Origin: Streptomyces chumphonensis
GTDB taxonomy: Bacteria > Actinomycetota > Actinomycetes > Streptomycetales > Streptomycetaceae
Direction: 5' to 3'
Assembly (NCBI RefSeq): GCF_014779715.1
Contig: NZ_JACXYU010000004.1
Coordinates: forward strand, 124,001 to 188,000
DNA length: 64,000 nucleotides
Each line of letters opens with the position of its first letter. Position 1 is the stretch's first letter. The translations under genes were made by a program, and so were the position numbers. Below the pieces are notes generated by a model. It had not been told where the DNA came from. It saw nothing but the letters and a program-made list of their open reading frames with translations, and made no database searches. Shown here piece by piece: positions 57,613 through 64,000 of the stretch.

Positions 57613-59261
57613 GAACAGCCGTCATCATCTCCACCCGCGGCTTCGCCGCGTTCCGCCACGACCTGCTGGAGGACCCCGACTCCGTGCGGTTCGTCGGGAT
57701 CTTCTCCGACCTGGACGTGGAGAACCTGAGCGAGGAGCAGCGCGCGCGGTTCCACCGCGTCCACGTCGTCCCCTGCGGGCTGCCGGACCCGAGCCCCATG
57801 CTGTACTCCCTCGTCGACGAGGACGCGGCGCGCGGCGTCGTGGCCGACCTCCTGCACCGGACGCCGCGGGAGGACGTCACCGTCCACTGCTACGACGAGC
57901 AGGACATGATGGTCGCGGCGAACCTCCGCACCCACTTCGGCCTGCGCGGACCGGGGACGGACGACATCCTGCCCTTCCGCGACAAGATCCTCATGAAGGA
58001 GCGGCTGCGCGAAGCGGGTGTGCGGGTCCCGCTGTTCGGGGCCTTCGCCCCCGAGCGGTTCACGCTCGACGCGGCCGGCTACTTCAAGGAGATCGTCGGC
58101 GAGGTGGGCCTGCCGTTCATCCTCAAGCCCACCGACTCGGCGGGCTCCGAGGGCGTCCTGAAGATCGGCGACCGGGCCGCCTTCGAGGCGCTGCCCCGCG
58201 ACCTCGGCCGGCCCTACGAGTACGAGGAGTTCGTCGAGGGGACGATGTACAGCGTCAACATCGTCTCCGAGGCCGGGCGCACCGTCTTCGGCGGGGTGAC
58301 CGAGTACCTCGTCAACTCGATGGAGATCCCCGGCGGCAAGGTCAACGCCGACATCAACCTGATCGACTCCGACCCGCGCGTGGCCCGCATGGTCGCCTTC
58401 GGCGAACGCGCCCTGGACGCCCTGGGCCGCCCCGACGGGGGCTCCCACCTGGAGCTGTTCCACACCGCCGACGACGAGCTGGTCTTTCTGGAGGTCGCCG
58501 CCCGCTTCAAGGGCATGGCCGGACTCGCCGCCATGCAGCGCAACTACGCGATCGCGTTCATCAACCTGGCCTTCCAGATCGAGAGCGGGGTGCGCAGCCG
58601 CCCCTACGACGGCGAGCAGGTCTACTGCTACGACGGCGTGGTGCCCAAGAGCCACGGCGTCGTCTGCGAACTGGTCGAGCCGGAGCTGGAGAGCGACGTC
58701 GAGATGACGTGGACGGTGCGGGTGGGGGAGGAGATCGAGCAGAGCAACTCGCTGCTCGCCAACGGCGGCACCTTCCTCGTCCTCAACAAGGACTACGACG
58801 CCGCCTACCGCGACTTCCGCCGGCTCGCCGACTACCGGCCGATCCGCTACCGCGCCCTCAGCCGGACGCTGGGCACCCCGCCCGCCGCTCCGGAGCGCGC
58901 GGTCGCGTACTTCCAGCAGACGCGGCTGGCCTGCGAGACCGACCCCTACGACGTCCACCACGACCTCGACACCGAGGCCGGCGGCTTCGTCCTGATCGAC
59001 GCCCGGCGGCCCGAGGCGTACGCGCGCGAGCACCTGCCGGGCGCCGTCAGCCTCCCGCACCAGGACATCACCGCCGAGACGACCGCCGGGCTCGACCCGG
59101 ACGTCCCGTGCGTCACCTACGGCTGGGGGCCCGCCTGCAACGGCGGGACGCGCGCCGCCGCGAAGCTCGCGGCGCTCGGCTTCCGGGTCAAGGAGATGAT
59201 CGGCGGAGTGGAGTACTGGAAGCGCGGCGGCTACCCGACCCAGGGGGACGGCCCGACGTGA
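57609..59261 (+). CDS. ATP-grasp ligase 3 fused to a rhodanese domain
   Basis: The 550-residue protein has two parts. Residues ~1-410 are an ATP-grasp ligase: LPFILKPTDSAGSEGVLKIG, YEYEEFVEGTMYSVNIVSE, and LVFLEVAARFKGMAGLAA as the metal site. Residues ~435-545 are a rhodanese module: FVLIDARRPEAYAREHLPGA, then VTYGWGPACNGGTRAAAKLA with a CNGGTR (CX4R) active loop and KEMIGGVEYWKRGGYP. The fusion suggests a sulfur or thiol step tied to amide bond formation, although the domain may be purely structural. ATG at 57609 overlaps the aminotransferase stop. Its own stop overlaps the GPP34 gene. Confidence 0.85.
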   Translation: MRTAVIISTRGFAAFRHDLLEDPDSVRFVGIFSDLDVENLSEEQRARFHRVHVVPCGLPDPSPMLYSLVDEDAARGVVADLLHRTPREDVTVHCYDEQDMMVAANLRTHFGLRGPGTDDILPFRDKILMKERLREAGVRVPLFGAFAPERFTLDAAGYFKEIVGEVGLPFILKPTDSAGSEGVLKIGDRAAFEALPRDLGRPYEYEEFVEGTMYSVNIVSEAGRTVFGGVTEYLVNSMEIPGGKVNADINLIDSDPRVARMVAFGERALDALGRPDGGSHLELFHTADDELVFLEVAARFKGMAGLAAMQRNYAIAFINLAFQIESGVRSRPYDGEQVYCYDGVVPKSHGVVCELVEPELESDVEMTWTVRVGEEIEQSNSLLANGGTFLVLNKDYDAAYRDFRRLADYRPIRYRALSRTLGTPPAAPERAVAYFQQTRLACETDPYDVHHDLDTEAGGFVLIDARRPEAYAREHLPGAVSLPHQDITAETTAGLDPDVPCVTYGWGPACNGGTRAAAKLAALGFRVKEMIGGVEYWKRGGYPTQGDGPT

Positions 59262-59881
59262 CGTCTCCCCGGCCCCGCCCCGGCCGGCTCGCCGACGCCC
59301 TCCTGCTGCACGTCGCCGCCGCGTCGCGGGGACGCCCCGACCGGTGGCGCGTCGAGCTGGGGCTCGGGACGGCCGGGGCCGTCCTCGTCGACCTGGCGCT
59401 GGCCGGGCGCGTCGCCGTGCGCCCCGGCCACGTCACCGTCCGGTGCGCCGACCGCGTCGACGACCCCGTCGCGGACGAGGTGCTGGGCGCCCTGCTCCTG
59501 GACCACCGGCGGCGCTGCCTGGAGGACCGCCTCGAACACCTCGCGCCGCACGTGTACGAGGCGGTGCTGGACCGGCTCCTGGCCGAGCGGCGGCTGGTGT
59601 TCGTACCCGGCGGGTCCGGCGACTCCCGTGCGTCCGGCCGGGCCGGTCGGCTCGCCGGGTTCGCCGACCGGCGGCGCGGCGGACGCCACCTGCCCGCCCG
59701 GCCCCCCGCGGCACCGCCCCCCGGACCGCACGCCGACGCCCTCGCGGCGCTGCTGCGGGCGACCCGCCGGGAGCGGACGCCGCCGGGCGCACCGACGCCG
59801 CCCGAGCCGGCCGGCACGGTCTGCGCCGCCGTCGCCGCAACGCTGCGCTCGGCGGCCCAGACCCTCACCTGTCCGTTCTGA
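59258..59881 (+). CDS. GPP34 (Golgi phosphoprotein 3-like) family protein
   Basis: The 207-residue protein starts at GTG 59258, coupled to the ligase-rhodanese gene (GTGA). LADALLLHVAAASRGR, VLVDLALAGRVAVRPG and LEHLAPHVYEAVLDRLLAER match bacterial GPP34 proteins. Their eukaryotic relatives bind phosphoinositides at the Golgi; the bacterial ones are regulators or lipid-linked factors of unclear role. A Pro/Arg/Ala-rich segment precedes the C-terminus. As the last gene of the cluster it may be an accessory. Confidence 0.78.
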   Translation: MTSPRPRPGRLADALLLHVAAASRGRPDRWRVELGLGTAGAVLVDLALAGRVAVRPGHVTVRCADRVDDPVADEVLGALLLDHRRRCLEDRLEHLAPHVYEAVLDRLLAERRLVFVPGGSGDSRASGRAGRLAGFADRRRGGRHLPARPPAAPPPGPHADALAALLRATRRERTPPGAPTPPEPAGTVCAAVAATLRSAAQTLTCPF

Positions 59882-59916
59882 CCCGGAGCGCGGCGCGCCG
59901 CACTCCGGAACCGGCG

Positions 59917-60393
59917 TCAGTCCCGCAGCTCCACCTGGATCTCGACCTCCACGGGAGCGTCGATCGGCAGGACGGAGACGCCGACCGCGCTGCGGGCGTG
60001 CACCCCGGCGTCGCCGAGGACGGTGCCCAGCAGCTCGCTGGCGCCGTTGACGACGCCGGGCTGGCCGGTGAAGTGCGGGGCGGAGGCGACGAAGCCGACG
60101 ACCTTCACCACGCGGGCGATCCGGTCGAGGTCACCGGCGACCGACTTCACGGCCGCCAGGGCGTTGAGCGCGCAGACGGCCGCCAGCTCCTTCGCCTGCT
60201 CGGGCGAGACCTCGCTGCCCACCTTGCCCGCCACCGGCAGCGAACCGTCCACCAGGGGCACCTGGCCCGAGGTGTAGACGTAGCGGCCGGTCCGCACGGC
60301 CGGGACGTACGCGGCCAGCGGCGGCGTCACCTCGGGCAGCTTCAGGCCCAGCTCGGCGAGTTTCGCCTCGACCCGGCCCGCCGGGGCGCTCAC
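59917..60393 (-). CDS. RidA-family (YjgF/UK114) deaminase
   Basis: The 158-residue protein has the RidA signature RYVYTSGQVPLVDGSLPVAG, ALNALAAVKSVAGDLDRIAR and a terminal VEVEIQVELRD. RidA proteins hydrolyse reactive enamine/imine intermediates formed by PLP enzymes. It is the longer actinobacterial form. The start is GTG at 60393, overlapping the DUF4177 stop (GTGA). Its position beside ArsA-like genes and a WhiB gene is conserved in mycobacteria (Rv3678c region, from memory), so it belongs to this core block rather than to the cluster on its other side. Confidence 0.9.
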   Translation of the reverse strand: MSAPAGRVEAKLAELGLKLPEVTPPLAAYVPAVRTGRYVYTSGQVPLVDGSLPVAGKVGSEVSPEQAKELAAVCALNALAAVKSVAGDLDRIARVVKVVGFVASAPHFTGQPGVVNGASELLGTVLGDAGVHARSAVGVSVLPIDAPVEVEIQVELRD

Positions 60394-60548
60394 GCCTTCT
60401 CCCGCTTGAGGTAGGCCACCAGCTGCTCGGGGTTGTTCGGGCCGGGCACGACCTGGACGAGCTCCCAGCCGTCCTCGCCCCAGGTGTCCAGGATCTGCTT
60501 GGTCGCGTGCACGAGGAGCGGCACCGTCGCGTATTCCCATTTCGTCAT
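60390..60548 (-). CDS. DUF4177 small protein
   Basis: The 52-residue protein (MTKWEYATVPLLVHATKQIL, then WGEDGWELVQVVPGPN and LVAYLKREKA) is the actinobacterial form of DUF4177, a single alpha/beta domain. It is too short for enzyme motifs. Translation is coupled to RidA by a 4-nt overlap. A counterpart exists next to the mycobacterial ArsA/WhiB4 genes, from memory. The function is unknown. Confidence 0.88.
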   Translation of the reverse strand: MTKWEYATVPLLVHATKQILDTWGEDGWELVQVVPGPNNPEQLVAYLKREKA

Positions 60549-60621
60549 GGGCCCGAGCGTAACGGCTGCGGCGGGGCCCGACGGGCCGTGCCCCGGAGGC
60601 GGGCGGCGTCGCCCGCCCAGG

Positions 60622-60644
60622 GGCCAGGAACTAGGCTCCTGGCC
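60622..60644. promoter_or_regulatory. Operator-like inverted repeat over the ArsA operon start
   Basis: GGCCAGGA (60622-60629) and TCCTGGCC (60637-60644) are exact inverted arms with a 7-base spacer. The spacer and first base of the right arm hold a -10-like TAGGCT (60632-60637), and the right arm ends directly before the GTG start at 60645. This suggests a leaderless transcript blocked by a bound repressor. Confidence 0.55.
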
Positions 60645-61718
60645 GTGAGCAGGCTGCATGTGGTCACCGGCAAGGGCGGCACGGGCAAGACGACGGTCGC
60701 CGCCGCACTCGCGCTCGCCCTGGCGGACGCCGGGAAGCGCACACTCCTGGTGGAGGTGGAGGGACGACAGGGCATCGCCCAGCTCTTCGAGACCGAGGCG
60801 CTCCCCTACGAGGAGCGCAAGATCGCGGTCGCGCCCGGCGGGGGCGAGGTCTTCGCGCTGGCCATCGACGCCGAGCGCGCCCTGCTGGACTACCTCCAGA
60901 TGTTCTACAAACTCGGCAGCGCGGGCCGTGCCCTGCGCAAGATCGGCGCGATCGACTTCGCGACCACCATCGCCCCCGGCGTCCGGGACGTCCTGCTGAC
61001 GGGCAAGGCGTGCGAGGCGGTGCGGCGGCGCGACCGCGCGGGCGCCTTCGTCTACGACGCCGTGGTCATGGACGCCCCGCCGACCGGCCGCATCACCCGG
61101 TTCCTGGGGGTCAACGACGAGGTCGCCGGGCTCGCCCGGGTCGGGCCCGTGCACCATCAGGCGCAGGCCGTCATGCGGGTGCTGAAATCGCCGGAGACGG
61201 CCGTGCACCTGGTCACCCTGCTGGAGGAGATGCCCGTGCAGGAGACCCTGGACGGCGTCGCCGAACTGCGCGGGGCCGGGCTGCCGGTCGGCGCGGCCGT
61301 GGTGAACCTCGTCCGCCCGGCGGTGCTGGACGCGGCGGACGTCACGGCGGCCGACGGCGTCCGCGCGGAGCTGGCCGAGGCGTTCGCGACCGCCGGGCTC
61401 GGTGGCGCGCGGCGCGGCGGCAAGGCGCAGCGGCTCGTGGACCCGCTGCTCCGGCAGGCCCGCGAGCACGCCGAGCGGGTCACCCTGGAGGAGCGGCAGC
61501 GGGCGGAGATCGCCGCGCTGGACCTCCCCACGCTGGAACTGCCGCTGCTGTGGGACGGCGTCGACCTCGCCGGCCTCTACACGCTCGCCGCCGCCCTCCG
61601 CGCCCAGGACGGGCACGCGGTGACCGGAGACCTCGGGGGTTCTTCCGGCGGCCCGGGGGGCGGCCCGTCCGGCGCCCCGGACGACGACGGCGACGAGCGG
61701 GAAGGAGCCGGGGCATGA
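60645..61718 (+). CDS. ArsA/GET3-like ATPase, first of a pair
   Basis: The 357-residue protein begins at GTG 60645 with the deviant Walker A VVTGKGGTGKTTVAAALA. VVMDAPPTGRITRFL is the switch/Walker B part, and a Gly/Pro/Asp-rich tail ends the protein. In mycobacteria the orthologous pair (Rv3679-Rv3680) forms a complex tied to stress and small-molecule tolerance, from memory. It is unlikely to be a true arsenite pump since no ArsB is present. The stop overlaps the second ATPase gene (ATGA). Confidence 0.92.
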   Translation: MSRLHVVTGKGGTGKTTVAAALALALADAGKRTLLVEVEGRQGIAQLFETEALPYEERKIAVAPGGGEVFALAIDAERALLDYLQMFYKLGSAGRALRKIGAIDFATTIAPGVRDVLLTGKACEAVRRRDRAGAFVYDAVVMDAPPTGRITRFLGVNDEVAGLARVGPVHHQAQAVMRVLKSPETAVHLVTLLEEMPVQETLDGVAELRGAGLPVGAAVVNLVRPAVLDAADVTAADGVRAELAEAFATAGLGGARRGGKAQRLVDPLLRQAREHAERVTLEERQRAEIAALDLPTLELPLLWDGVDLAGLYTLAAALRAQDGHAVTGDLGGSSGGPGGGPSGAPDDDGDEREGAGA

Positions 61719-62905
61719 ACCCGGAGGTACTGCGGGACGTCCCCGTGCTGGAGACCGACCCGCTGCTGGACGACCCGGCCACCCGCATCGTCGTCTGCTG
61801 CGGCGCGGGCGGCGTCGGGAAGACGACCTCGGCGGCGGCCCTCGGCCTCCGCGCGGCCGAGCGCGGCCGGAAGGTCGTCGTGCTCACCATCGACCCGGCC
61901 CGGCGGCTCGCGCAGTCCATGGGCCTGACCGAGCTGGACAACACCCCCCGGCGGGTGCCCGGCATCGACACCGCCCGGGGCGGTGAACTGCACGCGATGA
62001 TGCTGGACATGAAGCGCACGTTCGACGAGATCGTCGAAGCGCACGCGGACGCCGACCGGGCCCGCGCGATCCTGGACAACCCCTTCTACCAGTCCCTGTC
62101 GGCCGGCTTCGCGGGCACGCAGGAGTACATGGCGATGGAGAAGCTCGGCCAGCTCCGCGCCCGCGACGCGTGGGACCTCATCATCGTCGACACCCCGCCG
62201 AGCCGCTCCGCGCTGGACTTCCTGGACGCCCCCGGCCGCCTCGGCTCGTTCCTCGACGGCCGCTTCATCCGGCTGCTCGCCGCGCCCGCGAAGGCGGGCG
62301 GCCGGGCCGGGCTCAAGATGTTCAGCCTCGGCATGACCGGGGTGTCCATGGTCACCGGGACCCTGGGCAAGCTGCTCGGCACGGGGATGCTGCGCGACGT
62401 GCAGACCTTCGTCGCGGCCATGGACACGCTGTTCGGCGGCTTCCGCACCCGGGCCGACGCCACCTACCGGCTGCTCCAGGCCCCGGGCACGGCGTTCCTC
62501 GTCGTCGCCGCCCCCGAGCGGGACGCGCTGCGGGAGGCGGCGTACTTCGTGGAGCGGCTGCACGCCGACCGGATGCCGCTGGCCGGGCTGCTGCTCAACC
62601 GCGTCCACGGCAGCAGCGCCGGGGAGCTCAGCGCCGAGCGGGCCCTGGCCGCCGCCGAGACGCTGGAGGAGGACGCGGACGGCGGGGCTCCGCACCGCCT
62701 CGCGGCCGGCCTGCTGACCCTGCACGCCGAACGCATGCGCGTCATCGCCCGCGAGCGCCGGATGCGGGACCGGTTCACCGCCCTGCACCCGGAGGTGCCG
62801 GTGGCCGAGGTCGCCGCCTTGCCCGGCGACGTCCACGATCTGGCCGGGCTGCGGGACATCGGCGACCTGCTCGCCGCACAGCCGCCCGTCCCGCAGCAAC
62901 GGTAG
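61715..62905 (+). CDS. ArsA/GET3-like ATPase, second of a pair
   Basis: The 396-residue protein has the P-loop VVCCGAGGVGKTTSAAALGL, a switch I region LTIDPARRLAQSMGL and LIIVDTPPSRSALDFLDAP. Unlike the first, it retains a fuller ATPase core and a long helical domain (YQSLSAGFAGTQEYMAMEKL). The two subunits probably form a heteromer. ATG at 61715 is coupled to the first gene. Transcription meets the convergent wblA gene 77 bases after the stop. Confidence 0.92.
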   Translation: MNPEVLRDVPVLETDPLLDDPATRIVVCCGAGGVGKTTSAAALGLRAAERGRKVVVLTIDPARRLAQSMGLTELDNTPRRVPGIDTARGGELHAMMLDMKRTFDEIVEAHADADRARAILDNPFYQSLSAGFAGTQEYMAMEKLGQLRARDAWDLIIVDTPPSRSALDFLDAPGRLGSFLDGRFIRLLAAPAKAGGRAGLKMFSLGMTGVSMVTGTLGKLLGTGMLRDVQTFVAAMDTLFGGFRTRADATYRLLQAPGTAFLVVAAPERDALREAAYFVERLHADRMPLAGLLLNRVHGSSAGELSAERALAAAETLEEDADGGAPHRLAAGLLTLHAERMRVIARERRMRDRFTALHPEVPVAEVAALPGDVHDLAGLRDIGDLLAAQPPVPQQR

Positions 62906-62982
62906 CGGCGGCCGGCCGTCCCCCTCGGCCGCCCGTCGTCGAACGGGTGCGGCGGCCCGTGCGGGCCGCCGGGCCGGACCCG

Positions 62983-63339
62983 TCAGCCCGCGGCCACCGG
63001 TACGCCACCGCGCTCGTGCGCCTCCACGTCCGCCGAGGCCTCGGCGTACTCACGCCCGAAGGACTCGTACTCCGCCCTGGCCGTCTCCAGCAGCCGACGC
63101 CAGGAGCTGACCATGGGGCGCCGGCGCAGCAGCGCTCTGCGCTCCCGCTCCGTCATGCCGCCCCACACGCCGAACTCCACGCGGTTGTCGAGGGCATCGG
63201 CGAGACATTCGGTGCGTACCGGACATCCGGTGCACACCGCCTTGGCCCTGTTCTGGGCCGCTCCCTGTACGAACAATTCATCCGGATCCGTCGTACGGCA
63301 GGCGGCCTGCGTACTCCAGTCGGTTGCCCAGCTGCTCAT
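62983..63339 (-). CDS. wblA: WblA, WhiB-family iron-sulfur regulator
   Basis: The 118-residue protein has the four cluster-binding cysteines Cys14, Cys36, Cys39 and Cys45 (CTGCPVRTEC), the turn FGVWGGMTERERR and a basic C-terminal segment LLRRRP. Sequence and neighbours (ArsA-like pair on one side, penicillin-binding protein on the other) match streptomycete wblA, a global switch for sporulation and a repressor of antibiotic production; mycobacterial WhiB4 holds the same place. The start is ATG at 63339. Its upstream region is long, as expected for a heavily regulated gene. Confidence 0.93.
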   Translation of the reverse strand: MSSWATDWSTQAACRTTDPDELFVQGAAQNRAKAVCTGCPVRTECLADALDNRVEFGVWGGMTERERRALLRRRPMVSSWRRLLETARAEYESFGREYAEASADVEAHERGGVPVAAG

Positions 63340-63859
63340 GCTGGCGCCGTCCTCTCCCGAAATCGAGGCTCCCCCACGACGACAAACGGCATATGCTCCG
63401 TCGCCAGTTGGGACGTTACGGAAGGCGAGCAGGCGACAACACCCCCGTCGGGCCCAATCTTGAATGGCCCGAACGGACTATGTGTGCGCGGCAGATCACC
63501 CAACGGAGTGACCCCACGTCGGACGGGTTGTCAGGTGCCGTCGTCCGCAGTTCGCTGGCATATTCCGCCCATACGGACGGGTCTCATCACTCACAGGAGT
63601 GAGAAACGGGACGTTCCGGCCGTTGCGGGGCGTGACCTGACCGAACACCGGCCCGGTTGTTCGCACGTTCCGACCGTCCGTTCGGTGCCGCCCGGCTCGC
63701 CCCTGAGTTGAACGGCGGCTCTCCGGACGTCCCCCGGCGCCCCGCGGCATCCGCCCGGCGGCGTCCGTCGGCGTCCGGTCAGGGCCCACCCCCCGGCGGG
63801 CGGGCCCTCGCCGTACCGGCACCACGGGGACCGCGACGCGTCGGGCTACCCTTGCCCGC
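63340..63859. promoter_or_regulatory. Long divergent regulatory region between wblA and the penicillin-binding protein gene
   Basis: This 520-base stretch has no gene. TCACTC (63587-63592) and GAGTGA (63597-63602) form an exact 6-bp inverted repeat 4 bases apart, a possible operator. AGGGCCC (63781-63787) and GGGCCCT (63802-63808) can form a hairpin. A TACCCT -10-like element (63847-63852) lies 7 bases before the rightward ATG. The region is unusually AT-rich around 63360-63600. Confidence 0.55.
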
Positions 63860-64000
63860 ATGGCAAACAAACGCTCGGGCGGTGGGCTGTCCGCGACGCA
63901 GCAGGCCGCCAAGTTCCTCGGCGTCAGCGTCCTCGCCGGAGCCGTCATGGCCGGCCTCGCGCTGCCGGCCGTGGGCATCGCGGGGCTGACCGCCAAGGAG
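63860..64000 (+). CDS. Penicillin-binding protein, N-terminal fragment
   Basis: The first 47 codons are visible. A short basic start (MANKRSGGGLSATQQAAKFL) leads into a membrane helix (GVSVLAGAVMAGLALPAVGI) that would anchor the enzyme. The window ends here. The position divergent from wblA matches a bifunctional transglycosylase/transpeptidase (PonA2-like) in mycobacteria and streptomycetes. ATG at 63860 with a -10-like TACCCT 7 bases before it suggests a leaderless transcript. The catalytic domains lie outside the window. Confidence 0.7.
   Translation, partial: MANKRSGGGLSATQQAAKFLGVSVLAGAVMAGLALPAVGIAGLTAKE

Noticed and set aside
63587..63602. BldD-box upstream of wblA
   Set aside because: The half-sites TCACTC and GAGTGA are similar, but the 4-base spacer does not fit the consensus I remember, so I list it only as a dyad.
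1..64000. CRISPR arrays, insertion sequences, rRNA genes or a replication origin
   Set aside because: No regularly spaced repeats, transposase motifs, rRNA signatures or DnaA-box clusters were noticed on either strand.

Overview
The window is actinobacterial and almost certainly from a Streptomyces or close relative. GC content is very high, GTG starts are common, and neighbouring genes often overlap by 4 nt (ATGA or GTGA). Family markers agree: a WblA-type WhiB protein, a DUF5133 protein, an excalibur lipoprotein, a SigE-family sigma factor, and the dnaX-ybaB-recR-DUF5063 block. Functions below come from reading the translated sequence and from remembered family knowledge; no database search was run.

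Region 1 (0.65-12.8 kb) is a cobalamin corrin-ring locus. It holds cobL, cobM, cbiD, cobK, a fused cobIJ, cobH, cobG and cobN, with a cobalamin riboswitch directly in front of cobN. A RelE-type toxin-antitoxin pair sits inside the locus. Region 2 (12.9-25.2 kb) is mixed: an AlkZ-like DNA glycosylase candidate, a LuxR-type regulator, a tandem pair of membrane proteins, a KimA-like permease, small envelope proteins, a phosphoribosyltransferase/hydrolase pair, a membrane-anchored Mrr-like nuclease, a probably acquired DUF234 ATPase beside a broken PIN gene, and an asparaginase.

Region 3 (25.4-29.7 kb) is core: tRNA-Ser(GGA), the SRP RNA, dnaX, ybaB/ebfC, recR and a DUF5063 gene. Region 4 (29.8-49.4 kb) holds a PPOX protein, a secreted subtilisin-like protease, a large ATPase/LuxR regulator, an anti-sigma-like kinase, lipoproteins, a three-gene operon of related membrane-anchored proteins, aspartokinase, a sigma factor coupled to a membrane protein, SURF1, an S9 peptidase and a second regulator of the same layout as the one at 14.1 kb.

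Region 5 (49.7-59.9 kb) is the most unusual part. An exporter, three different ATP-grasp ligases (one PurD-like, one fused to a rhodanese domain), a BesD/HalD-family iron/2-oxoglutarate enzyme with an intact HxD triad, a membrane His-box oxidase, an EctB-like aminotransferase and a GPP34 protein form one tightly coupled operon. A 60-residue exported peptide gene and a divergent regulator lie just upstream. I read this as an uncharacterised biosynthetic cluster for a modified amino acid or short peptide. Region 6 (59.9-64 kb) is a conserved actinobacterial block: RidA, DUF4177, two ArsA-like ATPases, wblA and the start of a penicillin-binding protein.
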